A DNA stretch of 64,000 nucleotides, taken from positions 1,860,001-1,924,000 of the forward strand of contig NZ_JARUBP010000001.1 of assembly GCF_029626225.1 (NCBI RefSeq), written 5' to 3'. Of this stretch, positions 42,301 to 50,105 are shown in pieces. The translations under genes and the position numbers were made by a program. A model generated the notes under the pieces. That model was given only the letters and a program-made list of their open reading frames with translations. It had not been told where the DNA came from and did no database searches. Within the stretch, counting starts at the first letter, position 1, and the number at the start of each line of letters is the position of its first letter. The DNA comes from Asanoa sp. WMMD1127. Its GTDB lineage: Bacteria; Actinomycetota; Actinomycetes; Mycobacteriales; Micromonosporaceae.

Positions 42301-45047
42301 AGGCGGAAGAGGACGCCCTTGTTGCTCGTCGGGTTGTTGACCCAGCCCTGCACGAGACTCGTCGCGTTCCAGTTCTGCCAGCGCGGGTCGAGGCCGATGT
42401 TGGTCACCGCGCTCGTCGCCGCGGCGGTGTAGTCACCGCCGGCCGTCGTCCAGGCGGTGGCTGTGCTCGCCCGGTTCCAGGAGGCGGTGGCTTCGTCGAA
42501 GTCCCGGGTCAGTCCGTGCATGTTGAACGTGGCGCCGGTGCCGCCCTCCGAGTACGCACCCCACAGGCCGACCTTGGCGCTCAGCACCTTGGTGCCTGCG
42601 GGTAGGCCGGCCATGCTCGGCCACTTCACGACCGTGCGACTCGTACCGAAGATCGAACCGTTGTTGCCGATCTGGACCAGGCCGCCGCCGTCGAGCACGT
42701 CGTGCCCGGTGGTCGGCTGCTTGCTGGTCAGCGTCGTGTCGGTCGAGTTGCCCTGCAGCACCCGCACGATGTGGCCGGCCTTGGGCAGCTGCACCTGCTC
42801 GGTCGGCGACGGGATGAGCTGACCGTCGCGGGTCTTGACGACGATCATGTAGTAGAACGGCGCCCCGAACTCGGTGGGGTTGTTGGCCGCCGTCGGTGTG
42901 CCGCTCGTGTCGCTGTAGTTGGTGCGTTCCTTGATAACCGGCGCCACCAGCGTCTTTGCCGACGGGATGAAGCTCTGGGCGTTGCTGCGGTGCACCTGGT
43001 ATTCGACGATGTCGTCGGGCGTGGTGGTGCCCGGCGACGGATCGGTGTAGGCGCTCCACGCCAGCTCAGCGCCGGTCGACCGGATGGTGGTCGGCATCTG
43101 CAGCGTCACGCCGGGCCGGCCCCAGGTCAGCAGCAGCGTCGGGAAGGTGTCGACCTCGCCGCCGTACGCGTTCTCGGCGCCCTCGTAACGTGGGCCGCTG
43201 AGCACGGTGGCTTCGTTTGCCGTCTTGACCATGAAGCCGTAGTTGGGCTGCTTGTTGTCGATCCAGTCCTGCACGATCGAGCGGACGCTGAAGTTGTGCC
43301 AGGCGTGCTGCTGCAGCGGCGTCTTCGTGTCGGCGGCCCGCTTGATCAACCGCACGCCGTCGCCCACCACGACCTTGTTGGCCACGTCGCCGAGGACGAC
43401 CTTGTGGGTGGTGCCGGCGTTGAAGGTGTACGAGCCGAGCGAGACCCACGCGCCGTTGCCCGAGCCGGTGGTCTGGTTGACCGTCTTCGGCGTGCTGCCG
43501 CCGGCGTGATGGATGGTGTAGGGCGCTGCCGTCGCGCGATCCGCTCCCGGCACATAGTGGACCTGGACCTCGTAGCTGCCGGTCTCGGTGACCCGCGGCA
43601 CCCAGGTGAACGTGTCGCCCGTGGTGGCACCGCTGTTGCTGCGGAAGGCGCCGTTGAGCGCGGCCGCGTTGCTGGTCGACGGCCACTCGCCGCCGGCGGC
43701 GGTCTTGCCGGAGTCGGCGTTGTCGACGAGTTCGGTGTTGCTGCCCTGCTCACCGAGCGCCGCCTGGATGTTGTTCCAGGTGACGGTGTTCTCCGCCCAG
43801 TTGGCCGTGACCCGGTGCGCCTGGATCGGGACGGTGTCCGGGTCGTTGGCGTTGACCATCGTCTGGTCGAAGTAGAGCTTCAGCTGGGCGGAGTCGAGCT
43901 TGGTCCCGGCCGGCACCTCGGTCATCGGGAACTTGACGAGACTGCGGAACGTCGCCTTGGTGGTGGTGTTGACCTGGTTGGTGCCGACCGACAGCCGCCA
44001 AAGCGAGTCGTAGTTGGTGGTCGGCTCGTACGAGTTGATCATCGCGTCCTGCGCCTGACCGACCTGTGGCTGCACCTTGATCGTCGGGTCGATCACGACC
44101 GGGTAGCGGCGGTCCGGGCTGCGCAGCCAGTCGGCGTCGGCGGTGATGGTGAGCCGGTCGCCGGTTAGGGTCTGCTTGACCGCGCTGCTCCAGCCGCTGC
44201 CGGTGGCGGTGCTCTTGTCGGCCGCGGCGTCGTACATGAACGGCTTCGGCAGGTAGAACACCGGAGTGTCGCCGGTGCTGGCACGGAAGGCGATCGAGCC
44301 ATCCGACTGCTGCTCGGCGACGACACCATCAAGATCGAGAGTGAACGTGTACGCGGCCGCGCCGGTCGGCGGCCGCTGCAGGACGATCTTCTCCTTGAGC
44401 AGGGTGGGCGTCACGTCGTAGACGAGGTCCGCCTGTGGGAACGCCGCCGGGAACCGGACCTCGCTCTTGCTGGCCTTCGGCTTGATCGCGCGCGGGGCGC
44501 CGTCGACGCCCATGGTGATCGAGCGGCCGCCGAGGTCGAAGCGGGCCAGCCGGTCACTGCGGTCACCGAAGGCGCTGCGGAAGGCGTTGCTGTTCACCTC
44601 GTACGGCCAGCCGGCGGTGTCGCTCTTCCGCACGGTGGTGTCGATGTCCTGCCAGCGGCCGTCGGCGTCGCGGTAGTGGACCGGGTGGGTGCTGACCTCG
44701 GACTGCCGGCGGCCGTCGGCGAGCTTGTAGACCTTGGCGTTGGCGGTGCGGGCGGCCTTGTCCTCAGCGACCCGCTTGACCGCGGCGATGGCTTTGCCGG
44801 CCGGGAGTCTCGCCGGGTGGGGCAGCATGCCGCCGGGGCCGGGTGGCGTCTCCGGGACCTCGCGGCCGCGTACCTGCGTCTGGGCTTGGGCTTGCTGCGC
44901 CCGCTCGGCTCGGTCCCGGCCGCCGCCTCCGGCCCCGCTCTCGCCGAGCCGAGGGATCAGTGACTGTCCGGTGGCTATCAGGACCAGGGCGAGCACCGCG
45001 GCCCCGAGCGCGGTCAGCAGGTAGCGGCGCCGTCGTGAATTGTCCAT
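36357..45047 (-). CDS. Giant Rhs-repeat polymorphic toxin with HINT domain and C-terminal toxin tip
   Basis: The 2,896-residue protein starts MDNSRRRRYLLTALGAAV with one membrane or signal segment (residues 8-28). In order: a DNRLRE-type domain with QDAMINSYEPTTNYDSLW near 325, a golvesin-like domain near 470-560, a second DNRLRE-like domain near 760-880, then the Rhs shell from about 1100 with many YD repeats (such as YTYDTWGQQL), and the Rhs core RFNGKRFDQSSGDYDMGFRDYDPGLNRFL near 2410. A helical pre-toxin segment and a Gly/Ala-rich linker follow, then a HINT peptidase from Cys2635 to HNC (Cys2777), and a 119-residue tip. The tip contains YKVLVIGRTMTRV, NTRWIKDKMREGYEIVDIGP and FYGMEARETAGYG; I do not know its activity. 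HINT probably releases it. Confidence 0.93.
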   Translation of the reverse strand: MDNSRRRRYLLTALGAAVLALVLIATGQSLIPRLGESGAGGGGRDRAERAQQAQAQTQVRGREVPETPPGPGGMLPHPARLPAGKAIAAVKRVAEDKAARTANAKVYKLADGRRQSEVSTHPVHYRDADGRWQDIDTTVRKSDTAGWPYEVNSNAFRSAFGDRSDRLARFDLGGRSITMGVDGAPRAIKPKASKSEVRFPAAFPQADLVYDVTPTLLKEKIVLQRPPTGAAAYTFTLDLDGVVAEQQSDGSIAFRASTGDTPVFYLPKPFMYDAAADKSTATGSGWSSAVKQTLTGDRLTITADADWLRSPDRRYPVVIDPTIKVQPQVGQAQDAMINSYEPTTNYDSLWRLSVGTNQVNTTTKATFRSLVKFPMTEVPAGTKLDSAQLKLYFDQTMVNANDPDTVPIQAHRVTANWAENTVTWNNIQAALGEQGSNTELVDNADSGKTAAGGEWPSTSNAAALNGAFRSNSGATTGDTFTWVPRVTETGSYEVQVHYVPGADRATAAPYTIHHAGGSTPKTVNQTTGSGNGAWVSLGSYTFNAGTTHKVVLGDVANKVVVGDGVRLIKRAADTKTPLQQHAWHNFSVRSIVQDWIDNKQPNYGFMVKTANEATVLSGPRYEGAENAYGGEVDTFPTLLLTWGRPGVTLQMPTTIRSTGAELAWSAYTDPSPGTTTPDDIVEYQVHRSNAQSFIPSAKTLVAPVIKERTNYSDTSGTPTAANNPTEFGAPFYYMIVVKTRDGQLIPSPTEQVQLPKAGHIVRVLQGNSTDTTLTSKQPTTGHDVLDGGGLVQIGNNGSIFGTSRTVVKWPSMAGLPAGTKVLSAKVGLWGAYSEGGTGATFNMHGLTRDFDEATASWNRASTATAWTTAGGDYTAAATSAVTNIGLDPRWQNWNATSLVQGWVNNPTSNKGVLFRLANETTPTQRVLFTSGEVPDIRQRPRLEVVYTAPATENTYYAPTVPSRMIPGDEYTSPVSITNTVSSTLAKADWVLSYRWELADGTDVTTPDNQRETPLPVDLTSGAVTTVQAKIMTPVRTDQGNKRRAFVLKWDLRNKTTGQWLSQVWEIPPLAQRIAVEDPTSDQLGLEKFYQYTGENAGAGSTVMVNQFSGNAVFSYNAFSNPSRGSSTFVRLSYNSQDSSNSYVGYGWSLSTSTVQRLGSPLVFAGGDARWPAKITLTDGDGTSHFFDLNKHNSTNEADWDYDNPAGVHLYLQRNPANDPVRTWVMTRPDRSQFYFDADGYQTAIIDKNGNDLLFTYERTNIGNRNTGVLKYLTDSTGRRTLTFEYFNTGDSYQYFVGNTKQNGTNLANAQIVNQLRSIVDITGRRITLTYSDRGTLRQVIDGQGTPDEKPFGFYYDDSLGITNPKLVRVDDPRGNGTKVAYFPQSSSDLLRWRAQKVTDRVDNATEFDYSDPDGSTGSYIESVVTDANGHASTYKIDGYGRPELLTNAKQQKTELTWDADNNVRRMQEDNGAVTSWVYDENTGLPLEIRDPEANKNNTAPQKLGYRFGLKGHTAELTEKTSPEGRKYTFGYDTYGNLTSVTDPNGTATTTAGDYTSVYTYDTWGQQLTSTDANDNTTKYSEYDPVGYPRKITDALNQVETYEYDAIGNVVSITDANSKTSQYTYDTFGRPLSSRVPKDAANNVYIFTPGPTYDGNDNVIREEQANGAVKESGHDPADRLAFVTEPKDTSTGPERTTTLEYDAVGNLVAETEPKGTLTADPNDYVTRYRYDELNQLVEGTDPKGGNITADYDNVGNLKSIADQRKSATTDPNDFNEKYDYDLNRRATVVTDADGFTNKTEFDRDGNATAVIDQDNNRTVLVYDPRGMLIEQRVPHNGSVVRTTAFEYDEVGNQTRVISPRGTETTDTRDFATESKYDVLNRLKEQLEPYNDDDERVTTPDSTIYTYDKLGNIKTVEAPPSEGESNRTVTSYAYWDNSWTKTSTDPWNIRTDYDYDVIGNQTSRKVTGGSKNRQMNWTFFPDGKQKTQSDDGDGATGGARKSFAFSYDANANLSEMLDNSADAKIDKYSIAYDVLNRVDRIEERFGGSLKNTTRFEYDTNSNLLKRFHDKTYAEYKYNNRDLVETVTNGKSESDSAKKTTTFTYTKRRQVATEKKGNNNTVTYEYFLDQALRHQVEKKQNTTVVSEHTLEYDANGNRTKDIGKKQNADNKSSMLDTTTTYKYDPRDRIREQVATGHGAGTEKYVHDANNNVIDQTIKGTRTTFDYDRNRLNESTTSGIRSTYRYDDFGRLESVTAADTEIERYTYDGFDRTKTHKRTPGGTTEYTYDPLDRQLTRKQNDKTTTLSYLGLSEQVLAEEEGGKLRKSYNYDAQGQLLSQQKFKDDGSFEESYQGYNAQSDVEQLTDEQGDSRATYGYTAYGKNDGPQFTGVDKPDAGNPEDPNREPYNAYRFNGKRFDQSSGDYDMGFRDYDPGLNRFLTQDNYNGALDDMNLATDPFTNNRYAFGGGNPVSQVEIDGHFSLSDIGHAALDVAGLVPGVGEVADLANAAWYAAEGDYANAALSAASAIPFAGYAASAVKGAKYAAKGVDAAQSAAKAADGARSGAKAADTATSAGKAAPSPGKAASGGGGPTGGARASGGGGSAGPAKAGGSGGPAKASGGTPARGGGGNTAASRGGNCLSNSFVPGTAVLMADGSYKAIEEVRVGDEVLATDPELGVSAARPVDALITGTGEKRLVEITVDTGRLVATDGHPFWVDDQGRFVAAKDLRPGDLVATPDGGELTVIATRQWTEARTVHNLTVNGIHTYYVAAGAASVLVHNCGTPQSARGVADHLRTLGSPYKVLVIGRTMTRVNDAAAALRAEGVGHVLTYKPWKNDPWDNALALRRNTRWIKDKMREGYEIVDIGPDLGRKDPFGDFYGMEARETAGYGSKHLMRWPAS

Positions 45048-45450
45048 AGCGCTGTCGGATCCCCCTCGGTAAACCAGCCGACAGCACATTTCCGCGCAGC
45101 ATCGAATGCCGCGCGGCCGTTATAGCGAAAATGGGCGCATCAATGCGCGCCAGGCTGCGGCGTGGCTTGTCTCTCGACGAATGAATGAACGCTCAACCGA
45201 CTCGGTGACTGTGTCTTGCGGCGCGCCGATGACGCGCCGGACCGAGCGGACCCGGCCCCCCGTGCTGCATGTCTGCCGTTCGCTGCGGGGAACATATCAG
45301 GGCGGTTGTCGACGGGCAATGAACTGCATGGATTTTGTGCGGTGCTAAATGTCCGTTCTTCAGATAAGCCGCAAGGCGCTTTTAGGGGTCAGCGAAAGAT
45401 GACGCGTAGCGATAGCGTGCGCCCGCATAGAACCGAAACGGGGAGGGCGA
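45048..45450. other. Divergent intergenic region between the Rhs toxin and a secreted propeller gene
   Basis: The 403 bp has no gene I can support. It must contain the promoters of the toxin (minus) and the propeller protein (plus). GC falls slightly and the stretch includes ATGAATGAACG at about 45180-45190 and a GGGGAGGG ribosome site at its right end. No clear sigma-factor motif or operator was found. Confidence 0.45.
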
Positions 45451-46587
45451 ATGAAACCGGTTCGAAATCGTATTATTGCGGGCGTGGCAGCCGGCGTTGC
45501 CACGCTCGCCGCGGTCGCTGTGGCCTCAGCCCCGGCCCGAGCGGACACCAACCTGGGCCTACCAGCCTTCGGCGACATGATCGTCGACGGCGAGTACGAC
45601 CACGTCTTCGTCACTGGCGGCCCAACCGCGAACGGCGTGGTGGTCCTCAACCTCAACGGCAACGTCGAGGAGACCATCGGCAACCAGTACGGAGCGACCG
45701 GCATGGCGCTCAGCGCCGACGGCAAGAAGCTCTGGGTGGCCCTGGCCGCCGGCGACGCCATCTCGGAGATCGACCCGCGCACCCACCGCGAGGTGGCCCG
45801 CTATTCGACCGGCACCCGCACCTGCCCGACCCACCTGGCCCGCACTGGCGACGTTTTGTGGTTCAGCCACGGCTGCGACGGCACCTGGAGCGGCGGCGTC
45901 GGCCGGGTGACGTTCCCGCCGCCACCGGAGCCCTGCCCGACCGCGTCGCCGTCGTCGCCGTCCTCACGGACGACCCCTTCCCCTACGCCGTGCCCGACCG
46001 CAACCCCCACCACACCGCCGAAGCCGAAGATCGACCTGCACCAGCAGGGCGACCTCCGCTTCCAGCGAGCTCCGTTGCTGGCGGCACACCCTGATCCCGC
46101 GGGCCCGCTGGTGGTCGGCCAGCCGAACCTGAGCCTGTCCACTGTCTACGTCTACAACGTCGGCACCAACAACGCCCTGTCGACGGCCGCCTCGAGCACG
46201 GCGCCCGGGAGCAACCTGCACGACGTCGCCCTGGACAAATACGGCCAGACCCTGTTCACCGCGGCTGGCTCGAAGAACGCGACGCAGGCGTACGCGACGG
46301 CAGACCTATCGGGCCGAGGCTCGTACTACACGGGCTACTACCCGCTAGCTGTCGCTCAGTCGCCGGACGGCTTCCACATCGCCAACGCCGTCCGCTCCAC
46401 CGGCGACGACGTCTACATCTACGAAATGGGCGGCGTAATCCCGGAGCAACGCCTGAACGTGAGCACCGACGTGGTCACGCCGCGCGGCATCGCGTGGTCG
46501 CCAGACAGCGACGACCTATATGTCATCACTCAGCCCCCGGCGGGCGGACCCCCGACCCTGCACGTGGAGCGCAACTCCACTGTCTAG
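45451..46587 (+). CDS. Secreted YncE-like beta-propeller protein
   Basis: The 378-residue protein begins MKPVRNRIIAGVAAGVATLA with a signal peptide ending near APARADT (residue 32). Propeller-type repeats follow: GDMIVDGEYDHVFVTGG, ATGMALSADGKKLWVAL, DVALDKYGQTLFTAAG and GIAWSPDSDDLYVITQ. A Pro/Ser/Thr-rich segment with PCPTASPSSPSS (about residues 152-190) splits the propeller and may be a flexible or glycosylated loop. ATG has GGGGAGGG five bases upstream. It is divergent from the Rhs gene; a joint role at the cell surface is possible but unproven. Confidence 0.75.
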   Translation: MKPVRNRIIAGVAAGVATLAAVAVASAPARADTNLGLPAFGDMIVDGEYDHVFVTGGPTANGVVVLNLNGNVEETIGNQYGATGMALSADGKKLWVALAAGDAISEIDPRTHREVARYSTGTRTCPTHLARTGDVLWFSHGCDGTWSGGVGRVTFPPPPEPCPTASPSSPSSRTTPSPTPCPTATPTTPPKPKIDLHQQGDLRFQRAPLLAAHPDPAGPLVVGQPNLSLSTVYVYNVGTNNALSTAASSTAPGSNLHDVALDKYGQTLFTAAGSKNATQAYATADLSGRGSYYTGYYPLAVAQSPDGFHIANAVRSTGDDVYIYEMGGVIPEQRLNVSTDVVTPRGIAWSPDSDDLYVITQPPAGGPPTLHVERNSTV

Positions 46588-46598
46588 TCACGACAGCA

Positions 46599-46632
46599 CG
46601 GCGCGCTCCAGCCCGCGAGCTGGAGCGCGCCG
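46599..46632 (+). terminator. Intrinsic terminator after the propeller gene
   Basis: CGGCGCGCTCCAGC, loop CCGCGA, then the exact complement: a perfect 14-bp stem 12 bases after the stop codon. Confidence 0.8.
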
Positions 46633-46745
46633 GTTCGTCGGCGATCGGGCGGGTTGGCTCGCCTCGGGCTACTCGGCGCAGCGCCCGAGCGGGCTTCCAC
46701 CACAGAGCGCTTGACTACGGCCCTTGCTGTCCCGCCTCCCGCGCT

Positions 46746-46832
46746 GCGGGCGCCGGGCCCCGGGCCACTGCGGGCGCCGGGCCCCGGGCCACTGCGGGCG
46801 CCGGGCCGCGCCACTGCGGGCGCCGGGCCGCG
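46746..46832. repeat. 24-bp tandem repeat
   Basis: The unit GCGGGCGCCGGGCCCCGGGC plus CACT occurs twice exactly (46746-46769, 46770-46793), followed by a 22-bp variant and a partial copy. It runs directly into the 7-bp array. No coding potential or spacers. Confidence 0.85.
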
Positions 46833-46880
46833 GCGGACTGCGGACTGCGGACTGCGGACTGCGGACTGCGGACTGCGGAC
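46833..46880. repeat. 7-bp tandem repeat
   Basis: GCGGACT is repeated six times without change from 46833, plus a partial seventh copy. The region 46633-46984 around the two arrays has no supported gene. Confidence 0.9.
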
Positions 46881-46984
46881 GATCGTGCGACCGTCGCCGA
46901 GCTCGATCTCGTTCTCGCGTGAAACCCGTTGTTTGGCCTACGCGAATCAACAGCGCGGACGCCCGGCCGACGACACCTAAGGGT

Positions 46985-47779
46985 TCAGGAAGGCTTGATG
47001 ACGCAGCCCGCGCAGAGCTTTGGCTGCGGGAGCGTGAAGGCTAGGCAGCACGTCTTGCGCTGGACGTTGATTTGGCCTCCTGGGCCGTCGACCAACTCGA
47101 TCAGGTCGTCGAGTTCCAGCGCCGTCAACAGCGTCGTGATGTTGTCGCGGGTCGAGCCCGGCAGCCAGTCCGCCGCGCGGAGCAGGCCGTAGGCGATGCC
47201 CGACGCCACCGAGCCCATCAACGTGCGGGCGCCGACCCGGACCTCGGTGTGGATCGCGTCCAGGAGCGGGTTGACGTGCTCGTCCAGCAGCGACCGACGG
47301 AACGCCTCCAGGAGGGCCGGCTCGTCGGGGACGACCACGACCTCCGGGAGGCCCGAGATGGCCAGCGGGTCCGAGGGGAGGACGGCGACATCAATGGTCC
47401 GGCGGTAGCCCAGGGTCAGCAGCGGGCGGTGGTCCTCGAAGTGGACCAGGACGTCCGACGAGCGCAGCAGCGGCACCCGGCGAGCCGAGGCCCAGCCCAG
47501 CACCGCCGGCAGGGTCAGCCAGTAGCTGTAGGACTTCCACGCCAGGGCCGCCGCGGCGTGGGGGGAGCCGCGCCAGCGGCGGGCGGCGGCGTCGAGCAGG
47601 TTTGGCAGGTGGGTGCCGTCGGCGAGGGACGCGGCGGGGATCCAGCCGGCCGGGTCGTGGACCAGGAGGCCGCGCGTCAGGCCCGGGAGGTCGTCCGTGC
47701 CGAACATTGAGCGCAGCGTTGCGCTGATCGGGTCGAAGGGGGCGCCGGCCATCGCGCGGAAGTCGATGGTCGCCGTCAC
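46985..47779 (-). CDS. FhuF-type ferric-siderophore reductase ([2Fe-2S])
   Basis: The 264-residue protein ends in KTCCLAFTLPQPKLCAGCVI, the C-C-x10-C-x2-C cluster that binds the [2Fe-2S] centre in FhuF-type reductases, which release iron from siderophores by reduction. The N-terminal part (about residues 25-200) is the matching helical domain with WIPAASLADG and AAAALAWKSYSYWLTLPAVL. The start at GTG 47779 is tentative; the ATG nine codons later is an alternative. An IdeR/DmdR1-like iron box lies 88 bp upstream, so expression should rise when iron is scarce. Confidence 0.85.
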   Translation of the reverse strand: MTATIDFRAMAGAPFDPISATLRSMFGTDDLPGLTRGLLVHDPAGWIPAASLADGTHLPNLLDAAARRWRGSPHAAAALAWKSYSYWLTLPAVLGWASARRVPLLRSSDVLVHFEDHRPLLTLGYRRTIDVAVLPSDPLAISGLPEVVVVPDEPALLEAFRRSLLDEHVNPLLDAIHTEVRVGARTLMGSVASGIAYGLLRAADWLPGSTRDNITTLLTALELDDLIELVDGPGGQINVQRKTCCLAFTLPQPKLCAGCVIKPS

Positions 47780-47866
47780 TCCGACCCCACCACCCTCCGC
47801 GTCAGTGCTACTAGGTCTGTCACGTGCGACTACCTCTAGTTCGCCAGCCGAAACACCATAGCGTGC

Positions 47867-47885
47867 TAAGGCTAGCCTAACCAGA
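47867..47885 (-). promoter_or_regulatory. Iron box (IdeR/DmdR1-type operator) of fhuF
   Basis: Read on the minus strand, TCTGGTTAGGCTAGCCTTA matches TTAGGTTAGGCTAACCTAA at 15 of 19 positions, with the core GGTTAGGCTA intact. It lies in the divergent region in front of fhuF and the deformylase fusion gene. Confidence 0.8.
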
Positions 47886-48079
47886 GAAACGCCACCCGGC
47901 GGGTGGACGACTCTTCTGGGCGGAAATCAACACTTCGTGCCGTGTCGGCTCGCTCGCACTCAGCGACGAATGTCAAGGCATTTGTCGGTAACGCGGCACT
48001 TCTGGCCGGGTTGCGGTTGGGCGACGCAGACTGGATTACCCGGCCCCAAGGGGAGTCCCGCCCCCAAAAGGGATGCGTG

Positions 48080-49705
48080 ATGCCGAGCCCGCCGCCGACT
48101 TCACCAATATCGCCGATAGAACGAGCTGCCGACTCGTTCGCGGCTGAGTTGTCGCGCTGGCGGGTCGAACGCGGGCTGACCAAGAAGCAGCTGGCGACGC
48201 AGATGGGCTTCGACCCGTCGTACGTCAGTCATGTCGAAGGTCGTCGTCACCGGCCCACCGAAGACTTCGCCCGGCGTGCGGAGGCGGTGCTCAGCGCGGG
48301 TGGGGCGATCTGGCTGCGTTTCCAGGACTACGACGACCTGCGGCATTCGCGCGGGGTCGCCCAGCCCGCCCGCAGCGACCCGCCCGTGCCCGAGCAGTGG
48401 ATGCCACCGGGCACCGGCTTGATCGTCGAGCAGGAGGTCGCGACGCTGGCGTTCGTCGGGGACGCGTACCGCTGTGTGATCCGCCGTTCCCTCTATAACG
48501 CGGGCACCGAGCCGGTGACGCGCTATTTGGTGCGGGTCGCGGTCGATCGCTACCCGGAGGACCCGGAGCGCTCCAACCAGCACCACCGCGACCACCCGCT
48601 GTCCTTCGAAGAGCTCGACCTGCAGGCATGGTGCGACGACCCGCCCGCGCGCGAGCCGATGGACTGGCGCAAGAAGCACGACCGCGACGCGTTCAAAGAG
48701 GTGTGGCTGCTCTTCGAGAACGCCGACGGCCGGTTCCCGCTATATCCCGGGGAACGGGTCACCATCGAGTACGCGTACACGGTGGGTCAGGAGAAGTGGG
48801 GTCGCTGGTTCCAGCGCGCGATCCGGCTGCCCACCCGCCGGCTGACCGTGCGGCTCGACTTCCCAGCGGAGCTCGACGCCCAGGTCTGGGGCGTGCAGAC
48901 GTCGCTGTCGTCCGAGGAGGCGCCACTGCGCACACCAGTGAGCCGGCGTACGGAGGACGACCGCACCTGGTTCGAGTGGAGCACCGACTCGCCGACGTTG
49001 AACGCGCGGTATCGGCTCGAGTGGCGGTTCCGGGCAACCGAGCCGCCCAGCCGCTCCGGCCTCAATGGACGCCATGTGGCGGCGCCACCTGACCCGGTTG
49101 TCATGCCGGAGTCCGCCGCGGTTCTCGTGCCGGCGCAACGCCACGCGCCGCGCACGCCGAGCGAACGGATGCGCTCCGTCGGCGTCGTCCAGCGTGGGAG
49201 TGCGCTGCTCGCCCACCCGGCGGTGCCGCTGCGCCTGCCCGCCGACGCGGACGCCGGGCGGGACGTGGTCGACCGGCTGTTCGCGGCCCTCGAGCGCATC
49301 GAGGAGCTGCACATCTTCACGAAAGGCGTGGGATTGGCGGCGCCGCAGATCGGGCTAGCGGTCGCGATCGCCGTCGTCCGGCCGCCGGACCCGGCCGCGG
49401 AGCCGCTCGTGCTGGTCAACCCGCGCATCGTCGACGCGTCGCCGCAGACCGACGAGCAGTACGAGGGGTGTCTGTCGTTCTTCGACGTGCGGGGGTTGGT
49501 GCCGCGGTCGCTGCGGATCGAGGTCGAGCACGCCGACTGGAGCGGTGCGCGGCGGTTGACGACGTTCGACCGCGGGTTGGCGCGGCTGGTCGCACACGAG
49601 ATCGACCACCTTGAAGGCCGGCTGTACGACGAGCGGATGCCGCCGGGGTCGTCGCTGGTGCCGCTGACGGAGTACCGCGAGACCGGCGTGCCCTGGAGCT
49701 ATTAG
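48080..49705 (+). CDS. XRE-type HTH protein fused to a peptide deformylase domain
   Basis: The 541-residue protein has an N-terminal XRE helix-turn-helix (about residues 20-75; WRVERGLTKKQLATQMGFDP, SYVSHVEGRRHRP). A middle region of about 290 residues without a name to me follows. The C-terminal peptide deformylase domain has all three active-site motifs: GVGLAAPQIG near 416, EGCLSF near 463 with the metal-binding Cys, and HEIDH near 505 with the two His and catalytic Glu. The deformylase removes N-formyl groups from new proteins; here it may act on special substrates or serve as a sensor. The ATG at 48080 has AAGGGA six bases upstream; the open frame upstream to 47903 is not needed. Confidence 0.87.
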   Translation: MPSPPPTSPISPIERAADSFAAELSRWRVERGLTKKQLATQMGFDPSYVSHVEGRRHRPTEDFARRAEAVLSAGGAIWLRFQDYDDLRHSRGVAQPARSDPPVPEQWMPPGTGLIVEQEVATLAFVGDAYRCVIRRSLYNAGTEPVTRYLVRVAVDRYPEDPERSNQHHRDHPLSFEELDLQAWCDDPPAREPMDWRKKHDRDAFKEVWLLFENADGRFPLYPGERVTIEYAYTVGQEKWGRWFQRAIRLPTRRLTVRLDFPAELDAQVWGVQTSLSSEEAPLRTPVSRRTEDDRTWFEWSTDSPTLNARYRLEWRFRATEPPSRSGLNGRHVAAPPDPVVMPESAAVLVPAQRHAPRTPSERMRSVGVVQRGSALLAHPAVPLRLPADADAGRDVVDRLFAALERIEELHIFTKGVGLAAPQIGLAVAIAVVRPPDPAAEPLVLVNPRIVDASPQTDEQYEGCLSFFDVRGLVPRSLRIEVEHADWSGARRLTTFDRGLARLVAHEIDHLEGRLYDERMPPGSSLVPLTEYRETGVPWSY

Positions 49706-50105
49706 CGCTCAGGGTTCGCAGCTGACGCGGCCCGGGAGGACGAAGAATGACCGCTGCTTGCGGCCGAGAGAGACGGACGCGCGTAAGCGTGCCCAACTGG
49801 AGTGGCCAGACGGCCCGTCGAGCGGGCCAGCGCCACCCACAGCGGCCCGGGCTAGGCATCGACGCAGCGGCCGACTCTGTCGCGCCCGGGTGGATCGCCG
49901 GCGCGCCGCGCCCGCCGACGTGGCTCAGCGCGTGGCTACATGAGACAACATGTAGCCATGGTCGAGGCCGACCCGTCGCAACGGGTCGGGGGTAAGGGCG
50001 ACCGGGCGCGGACATGGCAGCGAAGCGCTCCCTGGCGGGAGCAACGGCCGCGCCCACCGCGAACCCGAGCCACCCAGCCCTTGACCCTAGATCCAGCCTT
50101 TGACC
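49706..50105. other. Intergenic region between the deformylase fusion and flavohaemoglobin genes
   Basis: The two flanking genes converge on this 400-bp region. I see no supported gene in it. The only notable structure is the inverted repeat at 49933-49958. Confidence 0.45.
49933..49958. repeat. Perfect 10-bp inverted repeat
   Basis: TGGCTACATG, six bases, CATGTAGCCA. It could be a terminator-like hairpin between convergent genes or an operator; there is no T-run. Confidence 0.6.

Noticed and set aside
37599-42605. 1,668-codon plus-strand reading frame opposite the Rhs gene
   Set aside because: The minus strand has unmistakable Rhs/YD repeats over this whole stretch; the opposite frame is a codon-bias shadow with no domains.
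47903-48079. N-terminal extension of the HTH-deformylase protein
   Set aside because: The ATG at 48080 has a good AAGGGA site and the extension has no domain; it also runs through promoter sequence.
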